DNA of 64,000 nt from Smittium mucronatum (lineage: Eukaryota > Kickxellomycota > Harpellomycetes > Harpellales > Legeriomycetaceae), in the NCBI GenBank assembly GCA_001953115.1, contig LSSL01001969.1, positions 34,743 through 98,742 of the forward strand. Reading direction: 5' to 3'. A program made the translations under genes and the position numbers. Below are positions 1 through 15,000 of the stretch, piece after piece; within the stretch, counting starts at the first letter, position 1, and each line of letters opens with the position of its first letter. Under the pieces are notes generated by a model. The model saw only the letters and a program-made list of their open reading frames with translations. It did no database searches and had not been told where the DNA came from.

Positions 1-3000
1 TAAATATATAACTACAAAAACTTTGTTTTTGTAAAAGAAAATATTTGAGGAAAAAAAATGTTGTGTGTCTTAATAAATAACATGGTATAATCACGTAAAT
101 TATTAATTCTGAGAATTAAGGCAAAATAAGAAAAATGTTTCTCGATTTAATATCGCCGCTTCAACAAATAAACGTCCTTTTTTTGATAGGTTGAAAATTG
201 ATGGGTTCCTCTAAAAAATAATGCGAATTTAACATAGCTAATAAGCCAAAACTCCGAATAAAGAGAGCAATGCAATTAATTTTTTGCAGATTGAACTAGA
301 TAATTCAAATTGAAGAAGATTTTTTAAAGAGGAAGTATTGAAATTTGTTTGATTTATAAAAATATATATTTACAAAAAATAATGAGAAAATACGAGTTAA
401 AAAATCTAAAAGAATATAAATAAATAAAATTCAAACATATTTTTCAAATAGACCCCGATCAGATCTTGTATTGTTAAAAATCATTCCAATACTTTATCAA
501 AATAAAAATTTTCATTTTTAGAAAAAACCAGAATCAAATAACTTTATTTTTTATAAGGTTTTAGAGAAATTCGGATAATATTTTTTTTGAACTAAATCCA
601 AAGAAATTATCACAATGATCTGATTATACAGTGAAATACATGCTGGCTCTAAATTAATATTGTGAAAGATGATTATTCTGTTAATAATCACTGATTTACA
701 TATGTTAAAAATTCTTTTATTTATGGGATAAAGATTTAATGATGTGGTTTTAGCCACTCTTACCTTATAAATGTGATTTTTTAAAAAATCAGTTATAATT
801 AAGAATTAACAAAAGTTGAGTATTTTTTCACCACCACTGATATCTTCTCTACTAAACAAATATTTATAAAAAAATAAAAATAAAAACATACAGATTCCAT
901 ATTTCTTAAGAAGTAAAATGAATAGTTAACCAGGAGATCTGATATTTTAAAAAATAATTTATAAATAAATATTCAACAATCAGATTTTATTGAATTTAAG
1001 ATCTTAGTAAAGCACTAAGTTCTTCATAAAAAATTGATGAAATAATCTAACTTAATGCGGAAATAAATAAATAAATTGTAACGAAGGCACAATAATTTTA
1101 CCTCTTTTAATCACATTAAAACTGAAATATTTAAAGTTAAAGCAATAAATAAATACTCTTAACTGAAAAATTTAAATATTTAATTCCAAGAAAAAAAACA
1201 TTGCACTTATAAAATATGATAAAATATTATAAAAGCAACCTGAAAAACTTTCTCTTTTTGTTTGATAATTTTTGAATAGGATAGTTTATCAGTTTGAAAA
1301 CCTAAATTAAATAATACTTAATATTTTAGTAAAAATTCTTTAATTAAAAATGAACACTAGGAATCCAGGATATTCAATTCACCTTTAAAAAATTATAAAT
1401 AGTAAGTCCCGTTTTTTTTCAAGTCGGACTAATATTGGCTCTAAAACTTCGATTTATTGCTATATTATCGTTTGAATGATTTATTTATAAATATTAGTAC
1501 CATTTTTAAGTTAAAATGATCCAAGAAAGAAAAATTTTAGCCTTATAAAGATTTAAGTTCTTAGACATATGGGGAAAAAAAACAAATTGACATAATTATT
1601 AATATTCTCAACTGTTTTTAGATTAATTTTTTTTGATAAAATGTTTGAGTTATGCGGGTCATTTAGATCTATTTTTTTAAATATATTTTATATCATACTA
1701 AATGAAACATATACCGGTCTAATATTGCGAAAATTTGGTAGAATTTTTTTAAATTTTAGCCTAAAATTTCACCAATAATTCTTATTTTTGTCGCTACTTG
1801 TATTCCGGGGTTGTCAATGGTTACATAAAAGGTCTATAGAATTGATTTTAAAACCAGTTTTTTAATAAGCTCGAACATAATTCCAATAAATTTCACTGGA
1901 TTAGTAGATCTTTCATTTAAAAATTTTCAGGTGGAGATTTCTTTGCAAATATATTCGGGATTTATATATTATTTATTTCTTTGTTTATTTGTTTAAAGAA
2001 AATAAAATATTTCCTTATAGGAAAAATATGTAGTCCATGCTCTTTTTAAATTTAAATTTAATCCAGAAAAATCGTGGAATATTACATGTATTTTTTTAAG
2101 AGGGATATTTCAAAGTAGAATGAGCTGATTATTTAACTATTTTTTAAATTTTTCGGAATTATTTAGCTAATCTATTCTTTTAATATTTTTTTGGCTTTTA
2201 TTTTCGGTTATTTAAAACTCAGAATACATAATTAAAATAAATGTTTACTCCATACGATAAAAAAATAAAATTTCTTGTTTTTAATGGAAAATTAATGAAA
2301 TAATGCTCAAAATATTATTCGTTTTATTTAAAAAATAATTCATAAGTTTCTTTAGATTTATTTTTCTTCAATCATTTTAAAGTTTTCAATTTTAATACGT
2401 TAATTATTCGAGGACATTTACAATACCTTTTTTTAAAAAATAATCTCTATTTTTTTTTATTATACTAGTCTTGAAGTATTGATACAGTGAATTAACAGAA
2501 AATTTGAAACACAGTTTACAGTTAAATTATTAAAAAAGTTTTTTTAAATAGTGTGATCATAATTATTTAACACATTGCATTATTTTTTCAGGTTTTAGAT
2601 AAATCTGAAATAATAATTAAATATAATCATTTATCGGAAATAATATAAATTATTTAAAGCTTCATAATTTTAAACTTATTGAAACTTTTTTCAAGGTCTG
2701 TTATTTATCGATAAATGATAATTAAAAATTGTATAAATTCCAAATTTATAGTTCAAAAGCTAATTTATTTTTAATTATAAAATGATCATTTTTTTTTAAA
2801 AAAAATTAATAAATTTTGATTTCTAAAATGCTAACAATATTTTTTTTAAATCATTTCTTTCCTTTACATCAAATGCGAAAAATTTCCCGAAAATTATACA
2901 TACAATTTTGTCAAGTATTTTTTATAAAAAGAAAAAGATTATTTAAATTCTTTAAGAAAATAAATTCGAAAATATCAATTAATATTATGTCATTTTTTCC

Positions 3001-6000
3001 ATAAAAACAAAGCACGAAGCTTTATTTCTTCATAAGTAATACGGGCTCATTATTTTTTTATGTTGAAATATCATATTATACCAAGATAAAGAAACAGAGT
3101 TAATGATATATATCGAAATTTATGATTTAAATAATACTTTAAATTTCTTAAAAAAATAGTTTTTTTTATTTTAAGAAATCTCTATTGAGGCCGTCCTAAC
3201 AGATTTTTTATTTAATACATATATATATAATATGAGCATCTTTTCATACTCTGTAATATATGTAGAAAAAATTTATGGATAACACTAATTAAAAACACAA
3301 AAATGTGGGGTACCCCAATAAAACAAAGGTAATTTAGATTTAATTACGGATATGATATAGTATAAATACTAAGCAGCAAAAAATTTATTTTATATCACAA
3401 TTAAATAGATCTTCTAAAAGGAATATTGTCACTTATAATTTAAACGATAATTTAAAAACGTATTTAATATCCGTGTTTGGCCTGTTAGTATATAAATATA
3501 ATTCATATTTAAGTATTTCGATAAAATTAATAGCTTATTTGAATTTTTACAATTTATGCAATTAAATCCAAGAATGTGGTTTTATTTTTCCTAATTATTT
3601 ATTATAAGTTTTTTAATTTAAATTTAACCAGGTACATCCTAAATGGGGTTTTTCACAAAATTTTTTTTTTTATAATAAAAAGGTTTTAAAATTTATTATT
3701 TTCAAACATAATTGGTTTATTTTATGTTATATATAGTTTTAAACTGCTCAAAAATGAATCAAAATAAATCTAAAAGCCCATTTTATAACCCAATTTGATT
3801 TAATATTTATTAAAAAAATCTGTCTATAAAAAATAAAACAAATTTACAACATTTTGGAATTTTTCTTTTCTAAATTAATTTTAATATAATTAAATTTTTT
3901 ATTTATAAAAAATTAAATTTGGGCTAAAAAAATGAATAAACATACAAAATTATTATAAAATTAGTGAACGTGGTTATGAAAAACTTAAAATCTAAATTTT
4001 GATAAAAAAAAGCGTTCTAAAATGAATATTTTTAATAAAATAAACTTCATATAATTATTTTGCGATGTGATACATCGGTTTATTTAACTAATAAATTTAT
4101 TAATTTCAAATAAACAACATTTTTTTATTAATTATATTTAGTTTAAAAAAGAAAAATGGAATATCTAGAATATTTAATAAATTTAAAATAAATTTGTTAA
4201 TAAAAGTCGTATATTGTATTCATTTTAAAAAATAAGACATATTTTAGGAATTAGTTCTGTTATATGGGTGGAAGTTTAAATTATTTATAGTGAAAATAAA
4301 CGATAAAAGTTTTTAAAAAAAATTTTTTAACCAGATTCCGGTTTTTATAATGAAATTAATTTTTTCTTATAAATTTAAAAATTTGATTCTTACCACATAT
4401 TTAAACCTAAAGACTAAAATATGCTGGTTTTTTCTTTTTTATAATTATATATGATATTTAAAAAAATGATAATTTTATTAACAAAACTTCAAAATTTATT
4501 AAGTATTTTTATAATTTCAAAACCTTAGTATACTTTTCCATTTTATAAGATACTAAATACTTATTTTTTAAAAATTTAAGCCCTTTTAATTTTTATAAAC
4601 GAACAAAAAAAACTAATTAAAAAATTCTCTTCAAAATTTATATATTAAAAGTTTTATCATTTTACTAACCAAATTTCTTTTAAATATGATTTCGGTGATA
4701 TTATTAAAATTTTAAAATCCGTTCAAACAATTAATAAAATAAAAAATATAATAAGTTTTAGGTGTTAGCATTTTATAGTGGAAATGAAAAAAATGCATAT
4801 TCTGTATTAAATTCGCTGAAATTCATCATGTGAGCATAAATAAATAAATAAGTAAAATGAAAACCTCTTAGATTCAAACAAATAAGTTTTTTATGGATTA
4901 GGGATTGGTATTTATAAACATTAACTACAAATAATTTTCACTGATAACTTACATAATATTTTTATTTTATAAATTGATTTGAAAATCAGTTGAGATAAAT
5001 AATGGATATTTTTATTAATAACAACCCTTTTAAACTTTTTTTTATTGAAAAAATATACTATCAAGATAATATATACCTTTAAATGAAAAGGGATCGAATT
5101 CGCTTAAATAGCCCGAAGTAACCATTAAAATTGAAATTATTAAAATTCACCTAGATTTTCCTACCTAAAGCTTTTAAAAAAAGTAGTAAATATTTATTAA
5201 ATTCGATACTTGAATAAAAATATACGCGGATTGCATGAGATTTTTTTTTTTTCGAATATATAAAAGTTTTTGGAACTGTATATATATATATTTTTTAAAA
5301 GATTTCATATTTCATTTAATTTAAGTAAATAAAAAATTGAGAATCATTAAAAATTGTTTTCCTGGAGGGAAGAAAAATCAAAAATTAAAAAAATTACTAG
5401 AGAAAATTATTCTTTAAAAGACCTAAGTGTCAATGAAATTCAAAAATACTGTATTATCCTATTTAATGAGTAGAGAATGTGAGTTTTTATGAAACGCATC
5501 TTTTAAAAAAAAATAAGAAAAAAAACCAAGAAAAGTTGGATCATCGTATTTTTAATCGTGTTTTATTAGTTTTTTATTTTAAATTCAGTAATTTTTAAAA
5601 ATAAAATAAGGAAAACCATTTCGAAAATAAATTTATGCTTCATAATACTAAATAGAGTTTTTCCATATTAAAATCGGTAAAAAATACCTAAATATCATGA
5701 TTTAGACCTAAATAAGCTCTTGATTTTAAACTTATTCCCAAAATTTTAATATTTTAGATGTATATATTATTTTATTCACTTATTTAAAAAAAATTCTATT
5801 AATTTTTTTATTCTCAGAAATGCTTAAAACAACGATCTTTAATATAAATATTGAAATTATGTATTCTTAAATAACCACGTAAAACATGCTAAAAAGTATT
5901 GAACACATAAGAAATTTTAAATTTAAATATTTTGAGGTTATTTTTTTAAAAATTTCAATAAACTTTGGTTTGTAAAAAAAATTCAATCTTTTTAATAAGC

Positions 6001-9000
6001 CCAAATTTAAACAGATAATTAGTTTTTCCTAAATTTTTTATGATATGAAATAAGTATTTTAAATAAACCTTTTTTCTCATATAACATGAAATACAATTTT
6101 CAATTCCAAAGGTTTTCTGGATATTTAAATACATTTTACAAATAATAGTTTATAGTGTGAGCATTTTATCAATTTTTTTAAAATTATCCTTCCATAATTA
6201 TAAAAATAATTTATGAATACCGTTCACTCATGTATTTAATATCTTATTATGAAATTTGATAAATATAAGTTATATTAAAATGGTTTAAAACCGTAAAAAA
6301 TGCATGATTTGATACAAATTTTGTAAATATGCATATTTTTTGGTAAAATTTTTATTTATTGGCATAAAAAAAGTCGAAATAGAGATTTATAATATTAGAA
6401 GCTTTGAAATAGTGTCCAGTTTTTAATCAGGACAAAACTATGCTATTAAAAAACACAGTTTTATGATTTTTTATTCCATAAAATTTTTATTTCTTTGACT
6501 CAAATTTTAGGAAAGTTTTGATTTATTTTTTCATAATGATAAGTAAAAGCTGTTCCCAAAAACAATCCACTTTTAATTGTTTTTTTCTTAGTAGTTTATA
6601 TTGTTAATTTTCATATTTTACTATATGTAAAAACTATTCAAATATTCATTATTTTTAATTTATCAAGCATTTTTATATGGGATTAATAATGCTATAATAA
6701 TAATTTTTTTCCCAGAAAAAAATTTCAATGAGATTCTGAGGCGCCACTCTCCACCCAATAACTTTATATATTAATATGCCACCCTTCCTTTATAATCATA
6801 TTTTTATAAAAAAAATTATTAAAAAATCACATTAATGATATACTTAATAAATCCGGTTTCTATAATCATATTTTTATAATAAAGGGGTCAGAGTTTATAA
6901 AAATCTCGATTTTTAAGAAAAAAATTACATTTAAAAAATTTAAATTAGCACTAAACGATAGAAAATTATAGTTTTATCTTATATTACAGTGTAAGTATTA
7001 TATTTTTTAATGAATAAGAAACAAAAAAGGATATTGATATCGATTTCGATGATAAAATTTTTATATGCTCTTTGTTCTACCTCATGTCCTTTTCTTTTGA
7101 GATCAAGTTTACATTTATAATTTTTGACCTTTCTACACTCTCCAAGTAATGTTAAACGTTTAGAACGTTTTATTGTTTTCTAAAGCTTAAATTTTTTCTT
7201 GAAATACATTTATTTTTCAATTTTTCAACATTAAATGTTTTTTAATCGAATTGAAGACCAGAATTTTTTTTTAAAAATTTTTCTCTATTAGTTTGTAATT
7301 TAAAATATCTAAATCTATTAAGTATAATTTTAGGAATTCGAAATATCGAATTCTGAATTTTTTCGATAAAATAATCACGAAAAGTTAATTCACACATACC
7401 TATAAAATTAATAAATCTTACTTTTTTTTTCTTTTTTTTTTTTCAATTTCAAGCTGAACCTTCCCAAAAATTTATTTGAACTATTTCCAAAAATATTAAC
7501 TCTCTCAAACCAAGAACTGTTAATATCAACTCATTCTTTCCCAAAATATCTCAATAAGATTTCTGAGTCATTGATATTTATTATTTTTGCAAAAGAATAG
7601 CCAAAAAACAATGTAGAAATCTAAAAAAGAGTTTAATAACTGTGAAAATTTTATATATAACAAAATCTAATCTTCTATGCTGAAATATATTTTTTACAGC
7701 TTTTTTTTAAATTTTTTTTCCAGAAAAAGAATAAAAAATGCGCTCTGATTCATTCGGGGTAGTTTATTTTTTCTGTAAAGGTTATTTCATGCGAAGAATA
7801 TAGGATTATTTGTGTAATTTTTATACACTTCCCTATTCTTTCAGTAACTTTATTTAGAATTTCTAAAATTCGTAGGTATTTATTCAAATATTGATATGAT
7901 AAATCATCAATAACTGTCATAATAAATGCAAAATTCACGAAATTTAAACCTAATATGATTTTTGGATATTCCAAATAAATTAATCGATATGTGAAGTAAA
8001 TATGTAGCTTTTTCAAAAAATTTTCCAAACCCATTAGATACTTCGAAATAGCCAATGTTTTACAATTATAATTTAAAATAATTGGTATAAAAACTATTCA
8101 AAAATAAAAAAAATATTCTAGCCCGAATTTATTTTATAATTGTGTATATTGGCCTGATAATAATTAAAAATTACAGAGAAAATCGCTATTATTAATTTAA
8201 TTCCTAATAATGATAGTTGAAAGGTCATTTTATTTTATTTTTCTTCTATATATACATATTATAGTATGGTTTATTTTATTCTAAATATCAATATTATTCA
8301 ATCAGATTTTTTATTAAAAAAGTCTAACGGCACAGTTGTAGTAATCAATAATTATTAGAACTTATAAACTGGGCTCTGGAAGTACAATTTTACATTTTTC
8401 GCAGTTATTTAAATAAAACTATGGTTTTATTTGACCTTCTTGATGTTTATACTTTCTGAATAAGGCCATAATAATCAAAATATCATCATTTTTATAGCAA
8501 TAAATAGTTTGGAACTAATGGTTTAACCTTCTCCAGGTTACAAAAGTTTATTTATAAATAATTCTTGTGATTTCGATTTCTAACTCAATAATTCCAACTA
8601 TAAAATTTTTCTTTGTATTAAAATAAAGAACTTGGATATGTGTTTTTGAAAGTTTAAAATATACTAGATCAAAAAAAATATTCATTTTTATAATTAAAAA
8701 GAATTTGGGTTTTAAAAATCCTTAATAGTATAGTTTTACAAAAAAAATAAACCAATTTGGAAGGGTTAATATAGAATAGAATTAATTGAGATAATTTCTA
8801 AATTCAACAGGATTTGCCCAGTTGAAAAATCACACTAATTTTTTTTTGATTTAATTAAAATTTTGCTGAAAAAGGAGCAACAATATCTATAATTTTTGTC
8901 TGATTAAGAATATCGTATGATTTTAAAGGGTTTAGAAAGCAATATAAAACTTTTTTATTTATTTAAAAATTAGTCCTATAATATATACACCAATATTTTA

Positions 9001-12000
9001 GTTCAATAAAACAATTTGAATATCAAAAGTAATAAAATTATGAGTATACAACTATTTATCCAAGAAATAAACAGGATCCAATATCTTTAGAATGCAAAAA
9101 AATAAAAAAAATAAATGGTCACTAGAATTTTCTAACCACACAGAGCAAATTTTTATATTAGAAAATAAAAAATTTGGAAATAGATAGTCATTTAATTATT
9201 ATATTTATACATAATAATCAGTTTTTAGTTCAATAAATAAATAAATTCCTTATTTTATTTAATAATTTCAATTATTAATATAAAATATAAAATATAAAAT
9301 AATATATACGTTAATATCTGTGTTTCCAAAAAAAATATGAATAAAATCATACATTAAAGTGCATAAAATCATATTAATACAAAAAAATTTAAAAATAATA
9401 AAATATTACGTTTCTTGAGTTCTTTAGATATCAAAAAAAACTTTTTGCAATAAAAAATTAAAGATCAATAACCAAATTTATTTTGAATATATATCGATAT
9501 TTGGATAATTTTTGGATTAAAATTTTTTAATGATGTATTTTAGGGGTTAAAAAATAATATTAGTCGTCTTATACCTCTTCAAGTATTTTATTAGCTTGAA
9601 AAACTTTTTCTATCAAAAATAAAGCCTAATTTCACATTGAAAATTTATTTAGCTAAAATGATTCAGTATTAATGAGGATGTATAATGTTGTAAATCAAAA
9701 GGTGATAAAGCGAGAAGTACCATTTTTTTCAGAATTTTTGTTTTGGTTATTTACTTAATTTTTTTTATAAAGTCCATATTATGAAATATTTAATTAAGAC
9801 AGATGCTTTATAAATTATTTGCGAATTACGTTTAAAGGATTAGGTGAAAACTCTCAATATTTATAAATTAAAAAATAAATTAACGAATTTATTGCTATAC
9901 GAAAGAATAAATATAAACTTATATAATATTTTGATACATAAAATTGAACTGAAAATGCACTAAACCTCAGATGTTTCGGTATTGTGATTTTTTTAAAAGT
10001 TATATGAAAAATAAACTTTTGATTTAGTGAAATTAATTTCTGAATAATTTTTTGATTCCCAAAATCATTTTACATATTTTTAAATAGCAAATAATTATGA
10101 TTTCACCATATTTTTCTATTATTGAAGTTAGATTTAGTTAATTCTTCATTTTACAAAAATAAACCCGAATAAAATTTCACAAGATAAATCTAGCCCAGTT
10201 TATTTTATTGAATACAATTTGATAAATTGAGATTTAAAAAAAACATCAACTTCGATGCAAGTAATTCAGGTTCAAATAAAAGTCTTATCAACCTTCTTAA
10301 CACAAATAATTCGATATGTTTATTTAGATGCAGATTTTATATAGTATAACCAAGAATTTTAGAGAATGAAGATTTCTAATTTTTCTAAAAAATATTGATA
10401 GCTTCTTTATGAGCTTTTTTTTAAAAAAAATTATGATATCAAAACAGTTTTGCTTTTTCAAAATAATAAAAATTCAAGATTATTAAATACAATGAGAAAC
10501 TGGGTTTTTTAAAAAACCCGAAAATATTGACGTTTTGGCTTTTATTATATAAATTTTTTCGTTTATTTATAAAATAAAAAATCCTGTATAGCATATGAAA
10601 TAAGCATTTGGAATTTAATTCAAGAATTAAACATGTAAATTTAAAATTTCATTGTAATAAATGCATTTTTATAACATTTAATAACCAATTAATGGCTGTG
10701 ATTAATTTATTACATTTCAAATAACTATATTTATATTTAAATGTTTTATTTACGGTGTATATCAAAATGTTTCGCAAAAAACATTATATTTTTTAGAAAA
10801 TAAAATAAAAATGTTAAGAAATTACGCCAAAGCTTTTTTAAAAATAAATTTTCTCTCTTATTAATGAAAATCAAATAGTAAAACGAGTTAATGGCGTTTT
10901 TTATTAAGGTTTAGATTCATTATAGGACTTGATAAGCTCTATTATTTTTAGATATTATAGGTAAATACCACTTAAATCATTTTATTTTTATTTATATATT
11001 TCAGTAGGATTATATTGATTAAAGTTGTATTATGGGGAAAAATTTCAGCATAATGCCTATTACTTTTTTATAAATTTCTTTGGAATATTTATAAAAAAGT
11101 TGATATTTATTTAAATAAAAATAAATATGTTTTTTGAGATTATTTATCCATAAATTTTATTTGGTTTTATTAAAAATCACAATTTTACTTTAATTTTCAC
11201 ATAAATTTATAAATTTTGAAAAAATATCAGTTATAATATCTTTTAAATTAATTATGGTATATTAATCTGGAAATAAAACTGGTATTAAGTAAAAAAAATC
11301 GTCAATTTTTTAATTTTCTTTTTAACACACATTTTCATTTTGAAAGTTTCAAAATTTTATAGTATAATTTAAAGTAATACTATGTTATACCACTTGGATG
11401 TTATATAATAAAAACGGGTTATAATTCCGTGTATTAACCCTTTATAATCCCATTAATACCTAATTTTCATGAATAGAAGTTCATAACTTTCTTAAGGGTA
11501 GAAAATAGACTCGTCCTATTGTGATTTTTTTTTTAACAGGCATTTTAATTCAATTTAAAAAAAGAGAATAGCTCTTTATTTCAATACTAAAATCCCGAAG
11601 TTTTTCTAATCTAACAGATATATTAAGGTTATTTTTATCTAAAATTTCATTTTTACTTGAAAATTAGAATTTTTTTTACGCAATTCTAACGAATAAAAGG
11701 GGTTTATTTAAATTCTGATATTAAGCGTCCAGTGCAATATCTAGTTTAAATTACAGTATAAGAATTTTTTATTAAATAAAAGCATTTTAATCATTGAAAA
11801 ATTTGATTTTAAATTAATATTGCAAATTAAGCATTCATTAGATAAAATGTTAAAATATTTTTTTAAATAAATATCGATTTTTTTTAGCGAAACGCGTTAT
11901 ATTTATTAATCCGAGTTATTTTTCATTTTAATGCAATTTTTAAAAGTAGATATGTTTAACAAGTATTAACCTTATAATAATTTTTTTTAACATAATATAA

Positions 12001-15000
12001 TGCTTTTTTGGATATATACTTAAAAATATCTAATTATAAATATAAATCAAAATTAAATTCATTTATCAAAACAATTATGTAAACTAAATTCCATTTTTGG
12101 GTATTTTTTATAAAATAAAGTTATATAAGTTCTCAATGTTTTTATTTGCTATTATTACTCAAGGTTACCCTATCCGTCTTTTTAACTGTTATTTCAAAAG
12201 ATTTAAAAGTAGTAATTAATATATATTTACTTTTTATTGTGAATTTTTGTACTTTAATATAAAAAAAAACACCTTTTAAAACGCAATTACTTTAATAAAT
12301 AATTCAAAGCTATTCATGGTGATATTTAGCATATTTGGACATTTTTAAAAAAGCTATTTCATTATGGATCATTTATTTAATAGAAAAAAATAAAGATTCA
12401 ATATCAAAAAAAATAATAATAAAGAGGGAAAAAGTTAACAAAATTCAAATTAACATAAGTCCCATTTATCTATATAATGTACTTATATTGATAATATCAA
12501 CCATAAATCAGTTTATATGGATTAGTTTTTTTCTTTAATTTAAATTCATATAAACCTTTCTTTGTGAAAAATATATTTATTTAATAAATTTGAATTTTAC
12601 CAATTAAAATCAGATCCTTGAGAGATTTTTACTTTTATTATAATTATGACTTTTTAAAAAATAAATAACCCTAACTCACAATTTTTCTTTATAAAAACTT
12701 GTAGAAAAATACATGAAAAATTCAATTTATAAAGGTATTAATATTTTGGCTAACCAATTATAATAGGTAATTCATAATGAAACTTAAAAAAATTGAATTT
12801 TTTCATAGGTGGCCCATTTCCTTCATTTCTCGTATAACCCATCTTAAATAAACACAAAAAAAAGTAATTGAATTATAAAATGAGGTTACCAAAAAAAAAA
12901 TGCTAACCATTATATAAATTTGGGCAGAGAAATTAAATTGGGCTTAGATTGGTCGATGTTAAAATAAATTGTAAATTATAAGGCGGTGATTTAAACAGGA
13001 AACAGTAAGATTGATAGATTTATTTGGTGGAAATTTAATATTAGATATTAGAATTTGTGGTCATATTAGGTTATAAAATCTTTTGATAGATAAAAAAATT
13101 AAACATCAAAACCCTATAAAATATGTTAAATTAATAAAATTTAACTAAATCATGTAAAAATAGATTATTAAGCCTAAAGTTGGTTTTATAATGTAAATAT
13201 CTACCATTTTATACAAATTTAGACTAATAAGATGTTATCACGTCATCTCAATCGATTTTTTAAATAAAAAATCATTTTGTTTTTTGCACGTTGAAAAAAT
13301 AAAAACAAAAAAACTGCAAATTTAATTTAAATATTTTTTGAAAGAAAAAAAGTGAAAAAAAAGTCATTAAATTTGATTAAATACAATTCATAAAAAAAAA
13401 ATTGATATTTATTAAATAAATAATTTCCACTTAATCGCATCTTTATAGGTTTTATTGTTCAGATTTATTTTATTTTATATCATTAATCTAAAAAATTATT
13501 TAGATTAAAATGACCCAGCTTATTTCAAAGGAATAAGAATTAAAATAACCAAAATATCCTTGCGGGTAGCTGTAAATATTCAGAAAACCTCAAATTTTGG
13601 AGTATAGGCACAGCTAAATGCTTTAAATAACATATCACTGCTTTTTAATACCATTTCAATAAAAATTCAATTGGTTGCAGTTTCCAGTTTTAATTTAAAA
13701 TATTTTTTGATAAAAGGTTAAAAATTTACTATATAAATTCACACGTTCGGGGATTTAAAGATTCCGAAATCTGGTCATTGAAACACTGATAATTTATTGA
13801 TCAAAATTCATATTCAAGTCTTATGTAATTATGAAAAAAATGAAAAAAATGAAGCCGATTTTGAATTATATAAAATATACTATTTGATAAAAAATGAAAA
13901 AAAATGCACAGTTATTTTGATCGATGTTTTTAAGGAAAATTTTCGAAAAATTACTTTTTTTATATCTGAAAAAAAAATTGAGAGTTAGGAGGTATGGCTT
14001 ATGTTGCCAGATTCATAAAAAAATTGATGTTTTAATGTTAAATAACATCTATGGTTGGTACCAAATGACCCTTTCTTTCCAAAAATATGCATATATTTTT
14101 TGATTTATAACTGGTAAAGTTCATATATCGGGTAATACTTTCATTATAATAGACGTGGTTAAGCATTTTTTCCTGTCTCGATACCAATTGTTTTAAAGGG
14201 CACTACCGATTCATCTTTATGGATATTTAAAAAAAAGAGATAGAAAATAAAAAATTAATCGCTAGTTCGGAAATTCAAATATCTCTAGCGATAACTAGGC
14301 TCCTAAAAACATAAAGCGCAACAGATGTTGGTTTCATTCATTAAATAATAAAATAGAAATTCTAAATTGAGGAGTTAAATCTTTAAAAAAACTAATATAC
14401 GAAGCATTTGAGGTATTTAAATCACGTCTAATGTGATTTTTAAAGATTTATTCAGAATTTTTCCAGAGAATGGAGGAAATAACCTATTCTTAAATAAATT
14501 TTGGACAAAATAAAAAATATTTATACATCATCAAAAACTCGAATATGTACGAGAGATACGATAAATCTGCCCTACCTACCAATAATTCTCTGAAAAGATT
14601 TAATCTAACTGTAAAAAACAAACATTGAGAAAGAAGAACCCTTGAATTGATTGAATTTATCAGACCTTCTGCAAAAATAATGTCGAAATCAAATTTATTT
14701 AACCTCCAAACTTCATCAAAATGAACTATAACAAGATTTTATTGTCAAAAAATCTAAATTTAGGACCTTCTAGGTTTGTAATTTTATTAAGAGTAATTTA
14801 TTCAAGTAATCAAACTAGAATATCTTAGTTTTGGAATTCTTCGATTCCAATGAATCAACTTTGAACATTAATTCAATATTCTAGAGAAATTTTCATCATT
14901 TTTTATATTTTTTATTTTATTTTGCAAAGATTTATTATAGATTGGAGAGAGATATTCTGTAAATTCCAGATATTATTTTTATAAAAAAAATAAAGAAATA

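Noticed and set aside
7750..8055. 101-codon minus-strand frame
   Set aside because: Length is within chance range for AT-rich DNA when read alone, its composition is mostly Ile, Leu, Lys, Asn and Tyr, and it has no recognisable motif, splice sites or neighbouring exons.
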